DNA of 64,000 bases from CAUYUA01 sp963575675 (GCA_963575675.1 CAUYUA010000111.1:53410-117409), one strand, 5' to 3'; shown: positions 53,257 through 63,525, counted from the stretch's first letter. Program-made: numbers and translations. The notes: generated by a model from the letters alone, not told the origin.

Positions 53257-56200
53257 TTATTCAGAACACGACATAGCCTCGACAATCTCTCCCAAAAACC
53301 GTCGCGCCTCACGAAAATTCAATTTTCCCATACAGACCTCGATCTGATCCAACATCACGCCAAACCGCTCTTCATCCAACAGGGGGCGCACACGCTGAAA
53401 ACACGAGCGCGCTTCCAAACTGTTCTTACGCAACAGAGTGTTCAACGTCTCCAAAATCTGCGACGTCGCAACATCCGGAGCAGAAAGCGCCGCAACGTCA
53501 CGTTTCACTTCTTGCGCGACAACCTTTTGCGCTTTTGCCTCTGCCGTTAAAGCATCCGTCAAATGCCGCGCCTCAACCAAAGTTGCGGCCAAAACTTTAT
53601 CCAACGTCCCCATAAGAACGAGATAAGATTCTCGACGCTCTTCACGAATCGCCGCCTCCAACGCCGCCGCCGCCGTAAACGTCCTCATCGCCCCCAAGGT
53701 TCCCGCCACCCCTTTCAAACTATGCGCCCAATGCCGAAACGGTTGCTCCACCTCTTCATTGTGCAAAACCTCTCGCCACGCTCTTACGCCGCCAGCGTAG
53801 TCGGCGCAAAACTGCGAAACCAGCTTGCAGTACAACTCTCGATTTCCATTCAATCTCTTAATCGCTTGATTGACGTCGAATTCTTGATAGTCGGCAGGCC
53901 GCACTGGCGGCGCAGGCGCAATCAACTCCTGTGCAGAACACGACGGCGCAACAGCGGCGCCCGGCGTAAAAATCGAGGCTGTCTTCCTTTGCAACTCTTG
54001 CGACGACGGCAACCAACGACGCAGCATGGCGGCCAACCGTTCGGGATCCACGGGCTTGGCCAAATGATCATTCATTCCGACATCGAGACAACGGTCACGC
54101 TCGGCAGCCATGGCGTGAGCGGTCATAGCAACGATCGGAAGCTGTCGATGCGTCAGAACCGCGCGAATACGCCGCGTGGCTTCAAATCCATCCATTTCCG
54201 GCATTTGCAGATCCATCAACACCAAATCATAACGGCTTTGGGGCAACAGAGCCATTTGCATCGCTTCTTGACCGTTGACGGCCATGTCGACTGTCAGTCC
54301 GAGAGTCTCCAGCATTTCGCGCGCGACCAAACGATTGATTTCATTGTCCTCCGCCACCAACACACGCCCCCCAAAGAACGGAGCGGAAGAAACGGAGCGC
54401 CAAAGCTCTTGCGAAAGAGAGCTTGCAGAAGCGCGCGGCGCCCGCGCCAAAGCAGTCATCACGGCGTCACAAACAACCGAACCGTTGACCGGCTTCACCA
54501 AAACGCCATGCAATCCCAACTCTTCCGCCTCGTTCACCACCTGTTCGCGCCCATAGGCCGTGACCATAAAGATGATGGGGGCTGTTGTCGTTCCCTTATC
54601 GATGCGAATCCGGCGAGCGGTTTCCAAGCCATCCATGCCCGGCATACGCCAATCCATCATGATGACGTCAAAGACGCGGCTGTCCAAAACCGTCAACGCA
54701 GCCTGACCGGATTCAACGCAAGTGACATTCATCCCCATATTACTTAAGCAATCGGCCATAATCACCCGAGCCGATTGATTATCGTCCACCACCAGAGCGC
54801 GCAAATCACGCAAGTCGACCACATTCGCTTGTGTCTCAACAACACTTTGACGCCGTCCGAACCATATCGTAAACGAAAAGACGCTTCCCTGATCAACAAC
54901 GCTCTGAACCCCGATTTCTCCTCCCATCATTACAACCAACTGCCGAGAAATCGCCAATCCCAGCCCTGTGCCGCCATAACGCCGCGTGGTGGAGCCGTCC
55001 GCTTGACAGAAGGGCTTGAACAAATTTTGCGTTTGCTCGGGCGACATGCCGATTCCGGTGTCGCGCACAACGAAGCGCAGTTTAACTCGCGCCTCAACGG
55101 AAGGGTCTCTCAACTCTCCGGCAGCCGTTTTCTCGATGTCGTTCGCCACCTCGACTGAAATCAGAATCTCGCCGCGCTCAGTAAACTTCACCGCGTTGGA
55201 AGCCAAATTGGTGAGAATTTGACTCAGCCGCAACGGATCGCCAATCAAAGCGTTGGGCGCGTCTCGCGCCACCGAGAACAACAGCTCCAGCCCTTTTTCT
55301 TCGGCGCGCTGCCCGATTAACGAAGCGACTCCGGCAAGAACCTCTTCGAGCTGGAACGGCGTGGACTCGATTTCCAACCGTCCGGCCTCGATCTTGGAAA
55401 AGTCGAGAATGTCGTTGATGATTCCCAGCAACGTCTGAGCGGAACTCTGTATTTTGGTTATGTAATCGTATTGACGCGACGTCAGATCGGTTTTCAGCAC
55501 TAAATGCGACAGCCCGATGATCGCGTTCATCGGCGTGCGGATTTCATGACTCATATTCGCCAAGAACTGACTTTTGGCTTGCGTCGCTTGTTCCGCGCGT
55601 TCGCGCTCCAAGGCGTTGTTTTCAGCCAAATCGCGTAAATTACGAGCCTGCTGCGCCAATAAGTCGCGACTGGCCTTCAATTCTTGCTCGGCGTATTTAC
55701 GCAGAGAAATGTCATAAACCCACCCGATCCACGCGGCGTCATCCAGATCGGCCGCAGCAGCAGGCTCGAAAGAAATCAGAGTCCAGACAGGCATCCCATC
55801 TGCGCGACGCAAACACACCTCAACGTCGCGCAACCGCCCTTCTTGACGCAACATCTCGCCGATTTCATCGCGTTCGGTCGGCTCGGCGTAGAAATCCCGC
55901 GCCATATGACCAAGCATATCCTCTCGCGACACGCCGAACATCTCGGCGATGCGGGCGTTGACGAAGCTCAACCGCCCATCGGCCCGAACCATCGTCGCGC
56001 CCACCGGACTGGAATCCAAAATATAGCGCAGCCGCGCCTCACTGCGTAAAATGGCGTTCTCTGCGGCTATTCTGCCGGTCATGTCGCGAAACACGCCTTC
56101 CAACGTCGCCGGACGCCCATTGACCGACGGCGCGAAGCGAATGTTCCCTTCCCCGATCACCGGAGTTCCATCTCGTTTGCGGAAAGTCAAACGATAACCG

Positions 56201-58116
56201 CATACGTGACCGTTCTCCATAACGGATTCTTTTAATTTCTCGCGAACACCGACGTCCAGCAAAACCTCGCGCGCCATATCGCGACCGATCAAGTCCTCTG
56301 AGCTGTCGTAACCCAGCATAGCCGCCGCCGCCGGATTGACCATTACAATACGACCTGGAAGATCGACCTGGAAAAATGCGTCTTGCAACGTCTCAAAAAT
56401 GGCTTTGAACTTTTCTTCGGACTCCCGCAGCTCACTATTGATCCGCTTACGCTCCGTAACCTCCAGCACCACCCCGATCATCCGAACCGGACGTCCTTCG
56501 GGGTCGCGATACACCGCCCCGGTTTCCTCTACAAACCGCTCGCCCCCCACTTCCACGCACAACCGATGTTCAGTCTGAAACGGATGATCTCCGGCCAAAG
56601 CATCTTTGATCGCTTTCGTCACCCGCTCCCGATCTTCAGGATGCACCCGCGCCAACAAAACCTCGCACCCGCCCAACGTCTCGATTTCGAACGTCCGGCC
56701 ACCGAATTTATTGCTTTCCGAAGCGTTTTCTCCGAAAAACTCTCCCCCTCCTCCATGATGCGCGGGCAAATTGAAGATGTTTTGCAACTCTTCCGAGCAC
56801 ACCAAGCGATCCGTGACAATATCCCAATCCCACGTGCCGACATGGGCGATCTTTTGAGAAATCCGCAACCGCTCCTCACTGGCGCGCAAAGCAACCTCGG
56901 CGCGCTTGCTTTCGGTGATGTCTTCCTTCACCGCCACAAAATAAGTAATCGCGCCGAGATCGTCCTTGACAGGAGCAATCGCCAAAGATTCCCAATACAA
57001 AGCTCCGTTCCGACGTCGGTTCAACAGCTCGCCGCGCCAATTTTGTCCAGAAAGAATTGTCTCCCATAATTCTTTGTAGACAAAATCCGACGTCAACCCC
57101 GACTTGATCAAACTAATTTTTTGCCCGATCACCTCTTCCGCACGATAGCCGGTAATGGCGACAAATCGAGAATTGACATAGATGATGCGCGCCTCGCGAT
57201 CCGTCATCACCACCTGGGATGGACTATTTTCCACCGCAGCGCTCATCCGACGCAGAGCGTAATTTTGCGCTTCCAAAACAGCGGTGCGCGTTGCGACTTG
57301 TTTTTCTAGATTCTGGGAATGCGCCCTTAAACGAGATTGGCTCTCCTGCAAAGCGTTCAAGGCGGAGTCGCGCTCACGCAAACGCCGCCGAAGCGTCAAG
57401 AGCATGTTATTGATCGCCTCGATGAGACAACCGATCTCCAGAGTTCGAAGAGTTCGAGACGCCATGCCGGAGACAGAAATTTGGGTCTCCGGGCTCTGAA
57501 GATCAACCAAGGACACCATACGGCTCAGCCGCACCAACGGGCGAGTCGTGGTCTGATACAGCAGAACGCTCAAACACAGCGTCAGCGCCAGAACCTGCAA
57601 CATCTCCAAACCCAGCGTGCGCAAAGCCCGCGTCACCAAGTCTTTTCCTAGAAAACGCGCGTCGACAACCACTTCCAAACGCCCGACGACGCGACGAACT
57701 TCCTCTGAGCGCAATTCGATCGCGAATGTTTGGTTGCGGTTTAGAAACCACAAACCACATTGCTCCAACCAATCCAAAGGCGACTTCGCGCTTCTCGCCT
57801 CTTTGCCCCAAACCGCCAACCGATCATTAAACTCCGAATAAAGGCCCACCGCCTGAAAAATCGAATAAACCCGCAGTGATTCCACGACCTCGCGCGCCAA
57901 CCTCTCGTTCAAGCCATAAGCCGCTTGCGCCGCAGGTCCACGCATCGATTGCAGAATTGATTGAATCGTTTCCGCCGTTTTCCGTTGCTCTTCCGCCGCG
58001 TCGAGAGTGATGCGACCGACTCCCATCGTGACGCCCAGGACAAAAGCAATCAGCAGCGCATAAAACGCTTGCCAAAAAAAAAGGCGTTTGAACAAGAATC
58101 TCATAAAAACGGCCAT
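53257..58116 (-). CDS. Giant membrane hybrid histidine kinase, four PAS, two REC, HPt
   Basis: The 1619 residues hold, in order: membrane segment (about 14-34), periplasmic region, second segment (about 168-190), HAMP-like linker and coiled coil (about 195-285), and PAS domains (about 285-405, 415-560, 565-685 and 690-810). Next are HisKA with His857 in NMSHEIRTPMNAIIG, and HATPase_c (about 955-1090; NAVKFT, DTGIGMS, GGTGLGLAIS). Two receivers follow (Asp1155 in MMDWRMPGMDG; Asp1302 in LMDLQMPEMDG), then an HPt domain with His1465 in HWAHSLKGVAGTLGA. It thus carries a full phosphorelay, as in BarA/TorS. PAS2 contains a Gly-rich insert. ATG 58104 may be the real start. The binding-protein gene lies 84 bases upstream on the same strand. 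Confidence 0.94.
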   Translation of the reverse strand: MAVFMRFLFKRLFFWQAFYALLIAFVLGVTMGVGRITLDAAEEQRKTAETIQSILQSMRGPAAQAAYGLNERLAREVVESLRVYSIFQAVGLYSEFNDRLAVWGKEARSAKSPLDWLEQCGLWFLNRNQTFAIELRSEEVRRVVGRLEVVVDARFLGKDLVTRALRTLGLEMLQVLALTLCLSVLLYQTTTRPLVRLSRMVSLVDLQSPETQISVSGMASRTLRTLEIGCLIEAINNMLLTLRRRLRERDSALNALQESQSRLRAHSQNLEKQVATRTAVLEAQNYALRRMSAAVENSPSQVVMTDREARIIYVNSRFVAITGYRAEEVIGQKISLIKSGLTSDFVYKELWETILSGQNWRGELLNRRRNGALYWESLAIAPVKDDLGAITYFVAVKEDITESKRAEVALRASEERLRISQKIAHVGTWDWDIVTDRLVCSEELQNIFNLPAHHGGGGEFFGENASESNKFGGRTFEIETLGGCEVLLARVHPEDRERVTKAIKDALAGDHPFQTEHRLCVEVGGERFVEETGAVYRDPEGRPVRMIGVVLEVTERKRINSELRESEEKFKAIFETLQDAFFQVDLPGRIVMVNPAAAAMLGYDSSEDLIGRDMAREVLLDVGVREKLKESVMENGHVCGYRLTFRKRDGTPVIGEGNIRFAPSVNGRPATLEGVFRDMTGRIAAENAILRSEARLRYILDSSPVGATMVRADGRLSFVNARIAEMFGVSREDMLGHMARDFYAEPTERDEIGEMLRQEGRLRDVEVCLRRADGMPVWTLISFEPAAAADLDDAAWIGWVYDISLRKYAEQELKASRDLLAQQARNLRDLAENNALERERAEQATQAKSQFLANMSHEIRTPMNAIIGLSHLVLKTDLTSRQYDYITKIQSSAQTLLGIINDILDFSKIEAGRLEIESTPFQLEEVLAGVASLIGQRAEEKGLELLFSVARDAPNALIGDPLRLSQILTNLASNAVKFTERGEILISVEVANDIEKTAAGELRDPSVEARVKLRFVVRDTGIGMSPEQTQNLFKPFCQADGSTTRRYGGTGLGLAISRQLVVMMGGEIGVQSVVDQGSVFSFTIWFGRRQSVVETQANVVDLRDLRALVVDDNQSARVIMADCLSNMGMNVTCVESGQAALTVLDSRVFDVIMMDWRMPGMDGLETARRIRIDKGTTTAPIIFMVTAYGREQVVNEAEELGLHGVLVKPVNGSVVCDAVMTALARAPRASASSLSQELWRSVSSAPFFGGRVLVAEDNEINRLVAREMLETLGLTVDMAVNGQEAMQMALLPQSRYDLVLMDLQMPEMDGFEATRRIRAVLTHRQLPIVAMTAHAMAAERDRCLDVGMNDHLAKPVDPERLAAMLRRWLPSSQELQRKTASIFTPGAAVAPSCSAQELIAPAPPVRPADYQEFDVNQAIKRLNGNRELYCKLVSQFCADYAGGVRAWREVLHNEEVEQPFRHWAHSLKGVAGTLGAMRTFTAAAALEAAIREERRESYLVLMGTLDKVLAATLVEARHLTDALTAEAKAQKVVAQEVKRDVAALSAPDVATSQILETLNTLLRKNSLEARSCFQRVRPLLDEERFGVMLDQIEVCMGKLNFREARRFLGEIVEAMSCSE

Positions 58117-58200
58117 CCTTGTTCTCTACAAGCGTTTATCACCGCCAGAACAGCCCTTTATTCCGCAAAGACCGCCCCTCTGCAAGGTCTACCGACGTAT

Positions 58201-59010
58201 TTACAGCTTCCCAAAATCTCGCCAACGCCGCACATTCTCTTCGATCAAAGCTTCCGCAGTTCCATCAGCCGTCAGCTCATGAAAGCGGCGGTCAAATTGA
58301 GGAATTAACGCACGACACGGACTCCGCAACGAAAAACCGTGATGAATGGCGCCAAGATTCACTGGCTTAGGCAGAAATTCAACCCGATCGCTCAACCCCG
58401 CCGCCGCCAACCAAGCCCGACCAGGATACAAACCCGTAACGAAATAGTCGATCCGACCCGCAATGGTTTTACGAAAATTTTCTTCAATTGTCTCGCCAAT
58501 TTCTAATTTCAAGTTCCGCTCTTCAAATTCATCAAACCCCTCGCCGAAACGATCCCCGGCGCTTTTGCCGCCGCGCCGACCAATCAGGTCTTCCCAACGC
58601 AAAAAAGGGAAGCCGCCGCCCCGCGCCACAAAAACAGCCATAGGGTTGAGGAAAGTCGGAGCGTGAGTGAATTCAAGAAAAGCGCGACGCTCCGGCGTGT
58701 CTTTCAACGCCATAACCAAATCTATTTCGCCTTGTTCGGCCATTTTCAGGACGCGCATCCAAGGACCGACAAAGCGAGATTCATAGGGAATTTTTAAATC
58801 GTCAAGAATGCGGCGCGTAAGATCAAAACTGGCGCCGATGATGGTCTCGCCATTGCGCCAGTGGAAAGGCGGATAGGTGGGATGAGCGGACAAGATGACG
58901 CGTCGACATACTTCGTCCGCCAATGCTCGCGCTGAAACTCCTAGCGTCAACAACAACGCCACAGTAGACAGCAGCAAGATTTTGGCTGTAGCCATCAGGC
59001 GCGCCTCCAT
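58201..59010 (-). CDS. Periplasmic substrate-binding protein, family 3 type
   Basis: A 269-residue protein with a signal peptide (about 1-31, LLLSTVALLLTLGVSARALA then DE). It has the family-3 binding fold: VILSAHPTYPPFHWRNGETI, GASFDLTRRILDDLKIPYES, MAEQGEIDLVMALKDTPERR and RIDYFVTGLYPGRAWLAA. No transporter gene is near. Its place 84 bases upstream of the giant kinase on the same strand suggests that it feeds a signal to the kinase's periplasmic region (inference). The start could be ATG 59010 or 58995. Confidence 0.85.
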   Translation of the reverse strand: MEARLMATAKILLLSTVALLLTLGVSARALADEVCRRVILSAHPTYPPFHWRNGETIIGASFDLTRRILDDLKIPYESRFVGPWMRVLKMAEQGEIDLVMALKDTPERRAFLEFTHAPTFLNPMAVFVARGGGFPFLRWEDLIGRRGGKSAGDRFGEGFDEFEERNLKLEIGETIEENFRKTIAGRIDYFVTGLYPGRAWLAAAGLSDRVEFLPKPVNLGAIHHGFSLRSPCRALIPQFDRRFHELTADGTAEALIEENVRRWRDFGKL

Positions 59011-59066
59011 ACCCCAACCACTCCATGCGACCCGGCAAGAAGCTCAACGAAGACAATACACACAAC

Positions 59067-59100
59067 AGACACAGAAAAAGACACAGAAAAAGACACAAAA
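59067..59100. repeat. 12-bp tandem repeat, almost three units
   Basis: AGACACAGAAAA occurs twice exactly and a third time in part, directly beside the long palindrome at 59107-59334. Confidence 0.85.
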
Positions 59101-59106
59101 AAACAA

Positions 59107-59334
59107 AATTAAACGGGCCCAGCGACTGTGTTCCTAGCCGCCGAGAATCATAAAAAAAGAGAAACGCGACAGCCCCTCTTATTCGCGAAGCAATCTTCCT
59201 CCAGAACGACTCGCCCTTATTGATGCTCGATGCAGGCAAATGATTCCAAAAGAATGTCGCTTCGCGAACAAGGGGGAGCTTTTCCCTTATGATCCCCGAC
59301 GACCAGGAACTCGGTCCCCGGACCCGTTTAATTT
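59107..59334. repeat. Long palindromic intergenic element, about 228 bp
   Basis: The left end AATTAAACGGGCCCAGCGAC continues TGTGTTCCTAGCCGCCGAGA and ATCATAA. The right end is its reverse complement with a few changes (AATTAAACGGGTCCGGGGAC, CGAGTTCCTGGTCGTCGGGG, ATCATAA when read backwards). Arms pair over about 47 bp. The inner part has an internal repeat related to the 8020-8060 and 63820-63850 sequences (GAAGAT-CGCTTCGCGAATAAGGG type). It fills the gap between the methylmalonyl-CoA mutase 3' end and the binding-protein gene. Confidence 0.85.
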
Positions 59335-59364
59335 TTTAGGACTCTGGACTTAGAGTTTGGAGTT

Positions 59365-61518
59365 TTAGACTTTATGGACGTTGCTCAAGATTTCAATGAT
59401 CTCAGCCGCAGCCTTCGGAATATTGGTGCCCGGCCCATAAATGGCCGCGACTCCGGCCTTGTTCAGAAAATCATAGTCCTGCGGAGGAATCACGCCGCCA
59501 CACACCACGACAATATCCTTCGCCCCTTGCTTCCTCAACGACTCGATCAACGCCGGAACCAATGTTTTATGTCCCGCAGCCTGACTAGAGACGCCAACGA
59601 TGTGAACGTCATTTTCGACCGCCTGCCGCGCGGCCTCTTCCGGAGTCTGGAACAAAGGCCCGACATCGACGTCGAACCCGATGTCGGCGAAGCTGGTGGC
59701 GATGACCTTGGCGCCGCGATCGTGTCCATCCTGCCCCATCTTCACCACCAACATGCGAGGACGACGACCATCGCGCTCGGCAAATGCGGCGACATCAGCC
59801 TTAATCTTCTGGAATCCGGCGTCCCCCTCATAAGCCGCGCCATAGACGCCGCTGATCGAACGGATTTCAGCCCGATGACGCGAGAAGACTTTCTCCAAAG
59901 CATCGGAAATCTCGCCGACGGAAGCGCGCAGACGAGTGGCCTGAATCGCGGCTTCGAGCAAATTGCCCGAACCAGTCTCGGCGACGCGCGTCAGCTCTTC
60001 CAAAGACTTACGACAAGCGGCCTCGTCACGGGAAGCGCGCATTTTCTGCAAACGAGCGATCTGCGAATCGCGCACCGCCGAATTGTCGATGTCGAGAACA
60101 TCCACTTTTGAAGGCTCGGAAAGACGATACTTGTTGACGCCGACAACAACTTCTTCCCCGCGATCAATGCGAGCCTGACGACGAGCGGCGGCCTCTTCGA
60201 TCATCAACTTCGGCAAGCCGGTTTCAACGGCCTTGGTCATGCCGCCCATACCCTCGACCTTCTCGATCAGCTCGGAGGCGGCCTTGACGAGACTATGAGT
60301 CAGCGACTCGATATAGAACGAACCAGCCAACGGATCAACCACAGCCGGAACGCCTGTTTCCTCGGCGATGATCAATTGGGTGTTGCGGGCGATGCGGGCG
60401 GAAAACTCGGTGGGCAGGCCGAGCGCTTCATCAAAGGCGTTGGTGTGCAGGGACTGAGTTCCTCCCAACACGGCGGCCATAGCCTCGATGGTTGTGCGCA
60501 TGACGTTGTTGTAGGGGTCTTGCTCGGTGAGCGAGACGCCGGACGTCTGACAATGAGTGCGCAAAGCCAACGAACGCGCGTCTTTCGGCTGGAAGTGCTT
60601 CTGCATCAAGGTCGACCACAACAAGCGCGCGGCGCGCAGCTTGGCGATTTCCATGAAGAAATTCATGCCGATCGAGAAGAAGAACGATAAGCGCGGCGCG
60701 AAAGAATCAACCGGCAAGCCTTTGTTGAGCGCGCAACGAACATACTCCAGACCGTCAGCCAGCGTGAAAGCCAGCTCCTGCACGGCGGTGGCGCCCGCCT
60801 CTTGCATATGATAGCCGCTGATCGAAATCGAGTTGAACTTCGGCATGAACTTCGCCGTATGCTCAATGATGTCGGCAATGATGCGCATTGAAGGCTCGGG
60901 CGGATAAATGTAGGTGTTGCGCACCATGAACTCTTTCAGAATATCGTTCTGAATGGTTCCGCTGAGCTGAGACTGTTTTACGCCCTGCTCTTCGCCCGCC
61001 ACGATATACCCGGCCAGCACCGGCAAAACGGCGCCGTTCATGGTCATGGAGACGCTCATTTTGTCGAGCGGAATGTCGTCGAAGAGAATTTTCATGTCCT
61101 CGACGCTATCAATGGCCACGCCCGCCTTCCCGACGTCTCCGACCACGCGAGGATGATCGCTGTCATAGCCGCGATGGGTGGCCAAATCGAACGCCACCGA
61201 TAAGCCCATCTGCCCTGCCGCAAGGTTCTTACGATAGAAAGCGTTCGACTCCTCGGCGGTGGAGAACCCGGCGTATTGGCGAATCGTCCAGGGGCGATGA
61301 GAGTACATGGTTGCGCGCGGACCGCGAACGAACGGCGGAAAGCCCGGCAAACTATCCAAATACGCGAGTCCCTCCAGATCGGCCGCCGTATACAGCGGTT
61401 TCACGGCCACCCCTTCGGGAGTTTGCCAAACCAGCGATTCGGCTGTTGCGCCGCCGCCGATGTCCTTAGCCGCTAAAACGTTCCAATCCCCGAGACTCTT
61501 CTTTGGAAATTCCGACAT
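59365..61518 (-). CDS. scpA: Methylmalonyl-CoA mutase, B12-dependent
   Basis: The 717-residue enzyme interconverts succinyl-CoA and methylmalonyl-CoA, as in propionate or ethylmalonyl-CoA-type metabolism. The N-terminal barrel binds the CoA ester (GFPPFVRGPRATMYSHRPWT, RQYAGFSTAEESNAFYRKNL, VAFDLATHRGYDSDHPRVVG). The C-terminal cobalamin domain has the lower-axial His motif in VKMGQDGHDRGAKVI, and GVSSQAAGHKTLVPAL and VVCGGVIPPQDY follow. This full-length form is the large (catalytic) subunit. The small subunit, the meaB chaperone and the epimerase are not in the window. I choose ATG 61518, with AGAGG 9 bases upstream; ATG 61527 directly abuts that site. Confidence 0.96.
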   Translation of the reverse strand: MSEFPKKSLGDWNVLAAKDIGGGATAESLVWQTPEGVAVKPLYTAADLEGLAYLDSLPGFPPFVRGPRATMYSHRPWTIRQYAGFSTAEESNAFYRKNLAAGQMGLSVAFDLATHRGYDSDHPRVVGDVGKAGVAIDSVEDMKILFDDIPLDKMSVSMTMNGAVLPVLAGYIVAGEEQGVKQSQLSGTIQNDILKEFMVRNTYIYPPEPSMRIIADIIEHTAKFMPKFNSISISGYHMQEAGATAVQELAFTLADGLEYVRCALNKGLPVDSFAPRLSFFFSIGMNFFMEIAKLRAARLLWSTLMQKHFQPKDARSLALRTHCQTSGVSLTEQDPYNNVMRTTIEAMAAVLGGTQSLHTNAFDEALGLPTEFSARIARNTQLIIAEETGVPAVVDPLAGSFYIESLTHSLVKAASELIEKVEGMGGMTKAVETGLPKLMIEEAAARRQARIDRGEEVVVGVNKYRLSEPSKVDVLDIDNSAVRDSQIARLQKMRASRDEAACRKSLEELTRVAETGSGNLLEAAIQATRLRASVGEISDALEKVFSRHRAEIRSISGVYGAAYEGDAGFQKIKADVAAFAERDGRRPRMLVVKMGQDGHDRGAKVIATSFADIGFDVDVGPLFQTPEEAARQAVENDVHIVGVSSQAAGHKTLVPALIESLRKQGAKDIVVVCGGVIPPQDYDFLNKAGVAAIYGPGTNIPKAAAEIIEILSNVHKV

Positions 61519-61915
61519 TACCGCCATCCTCTTGCCAATACGGGAAAAATCTTAAGACGCGCCACTATAACCACGCCCACCGAGGTTGTCACGAACGCCT
61601 CGGACGGTTTCGCCCCGGAGCCTAAAATTGCTCACTTCCGCCGCCCCGAAAGGCCGATTCTCTCATGCCCTATCAGTGAACGCTCAATCTCTCCAATTCT
61701 TTAGAGACAATGCTGGCATGATGCGATAACAACGCACTTGATTCCTGCATACATTTGCATTCACTCTTCCTCTTCAAGAACTCTTGCTTATCGCATCAGT
61801 TTATAGGGTTATAAAATCCTCGCCCTTATCCATACGGATTCCCATTGCGGACTTCTATATTCCTATTGTGGACTCCTATGTGGGGCGATCAAATGCTCAC
61901 GACGATGGATATCTA

Positions 61916-62275
61916 ATGACGCTGGACGACGATTATCCCTCTCACCCCGCACAAGTGTGGCGAACACTGGTGATCAATGGTCGAAGGACGACGGTTCGTC
62001 TGGAGACTGTGATGTGGAGCGCTCTCGACGAGATTGCAGAGCGCGAGCACGCCGATGTTCCGCAACTATGCAGCATCATCGACCGTCGACGCGGCAAAGC
62101 CGGTTTAGCGCCGTCGATCCGGGTGCTCATCACGGCCTACTACCGGAAAGCATTCCACCAAAACCCAACCCCTTACCGCGCCCTAGGCGACACGGGGGGA
62201 GATTTCGGCCCTTTACTGACATACGCCTTCAACGCATGTGGTCCCGAGCCGGAACCTCAACCGGACGACAAATAA
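61916..62275 (+). CDS. Ribbon-helix-helix domain protein
   Basis: A 119-residue protein with a central RHH fold of the alphaproteobacterial type: RTLVINGRRTTVRLETVMWS, then ALDEIAEREHADVPQLCSII and SIRVLITAYYRKAF. Such proteins resemble Arc/MetJ repressors, but their targets are not known. I start at ATG 61916, which removes 44 residues unlike the family; the upstream frame starts at 61784. The C-terminus is acidic and proline-rich. A bidirectional hairpin ends this gene and prfB together. Confidence 0.75.
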   Translation: MTLDDDYPSHPAQVWRTLVINGRRTTVRLETVMWSALDEIAEREHADVPQLCSIIDRRRGKAGLAPSIRVLITAYYRKAFHQNPTPYRALGDTGGDFGPLLTYAFNACGPEPEPQPDDK

Positions 62276-62308
62276 TTCTGAAGCTGGCTTTTCTCTCATT
62301 GATAAACA

Positions 62309-62349
62309 CTGATAAAAAAGGCGCGCGATCAGCCCGCCTTTTTTATCAG
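62309..62349. terminator. Bidirectional intrinsic terminator
   Basis: Perfect 15-bp arms CTGATAAAAAAGGCG (62309-62323) and CGCCTTTTTTATCAG (62335-62349) around an 11-base loop, with T and A runs on both sides. It lies between convergent genes (RHH and prfB), so it can end both. Confidence 0.9.
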
Positions 62350-62399
62350 CTTTTATTTGTTTTTCAGAGTTCAACCGCTTCGAAAATCACCTGTCGCCA

Positions 62400-63525
62400 T
62401 CATCGGTCGCTGATATCGTCTTCGAGTCCTTTGATCCGCGCCGCCAGAGCCGCAGCCAAAAACCGATCAATGTCGCCGTCAAGAACGGCTTGACTGTTCG
62501 AGGTCTCAACGCCCGTCCGCAAGTCCTTAACCATCTGGTAGGGTTGCAAGACGTAACTGCGCAATTGGTGCCCCCACCCGATGTCGGTCTTTTGAGCCTC
62601 AATCGCAGCGCTGGCCTCTTCACGCTTTTTCAGCTCCAACTCATACAAACGCGCCCGCAGCATGTCGAAGGCTTTGGCGCGGTTTTTGTGCTGACTGCGC
62701 TCTTGCTGACACTGCACCACGATGTTGGTCGGCATATGAGTGATGCGAATCGCGCTATCGGTTTTATTGACGTGCTGCCCCCCCGCTCCGCTGGCGCGGT
62801 AGGTATCGATTCGCAAATCCTTGTCGTTGATATCGATCACGATCTTGTCATCGATTACCGGACTGACCGCCACGCTCGCAAAACTGGTGTGCCTTCGCGC
62901 TTGACTATCGAAAGGGCTGATCCGCACCAAACGATGCACGCCGCATTCGGTTTTCAACCAACCATAGGCGTTCCCGCCTTTGATCTGAACCGTAGCGGAC
63001 TTCAACCCGGCCTCTTCGCCCGGGCTTTCTTCCAGCCACTCCGTTTTATAGCCGTGAGCCTCGGCCCAACGCAGGTACATCCGCAACAGCATCTCGGCCC
63101 AATCTTGAGCCTCCGTGCCGCCGGCTCCGGCGTTGACTTCCAAATAACAATCGTTGGGGTCCGCCTCACCGGAAAGCAAGCTCTCCAGCTCCAACTTGGC
63201 GGCGCGATCTTTCAGCGCGAACAACGCCGCGTCGGCGTCGTTCAGAACGCCGCAGTCGCCCTCCATTTCGGCCAGTTCGATCAGCTCCAGACCGTCGGCA
63301 AGATCCCGCTCCAAGGCCCGATAGCCGCTCACCGCCGTTTCCAAGTGCGTCCGCTCGCGCAAAAGAGTCTGCGCGCGCGCGGGCTCATCCCATAAACGCG
63401 GATTTTCAGTTAATGCATCCAGCTCATCCAATCGGCGGACTGCGTTTTCCCAGTCAAAGATGCCTCCTTAGCAGCGCCAAAGACTGCCGAACGGCGTTGG
63501 CGGCTGCTTCGATCTCGGCGCGCAT
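62400..63525 (-). CDS. prfB: Peptide chain release factor 2 (programmed +1 frameshift)
   Basis: Translation ends at UAA and UGA. The coding sequence is in two parts: codons 1-23 from ATG 63525 to 63457, then, after one skipped base at 63456, codons 24-374 from 63455 to the stop at 62400. The first part ends ALLRRHL before an in-frame TGA; the second continues DWENAVRRLDELDALTENPR. Hallmarks are the SPF tripeptide in RISPFDSQARRHTSFASV and the GGQ loop in SGAGGQHVNKTDSAI. GAGGAGG precedes the ATG. Autoregulation is expected: little RF2 slows TGA reading and favours the shift. A TTG at 63431 would be an artefact start. Confidence 0.97.
63453..63471 (-). promoter_or_regulatory. prfB frameshift signal: SD-like AGGAGG, CTT TGA C
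   Basis: On the minus strand the sequence reads CTAAGGAGGCATCTTTGAC. AGGAGG lies three bases before CTT, followed by TGA and C. This is the canonical RF2 shift site: the internal Shine-Dalgarno pairs with 16S rRNA while peptidyl-tRNA-Leu slips forward by one base at CTT-T. Confidence 0.95.

Noticed and set aside
59067..59334. Open frame encoding FLCLFLCLFLCLL-like repeats
   Set aside because: It is created by the 12-bp tandem repeat and the palindromic element, not a protein.
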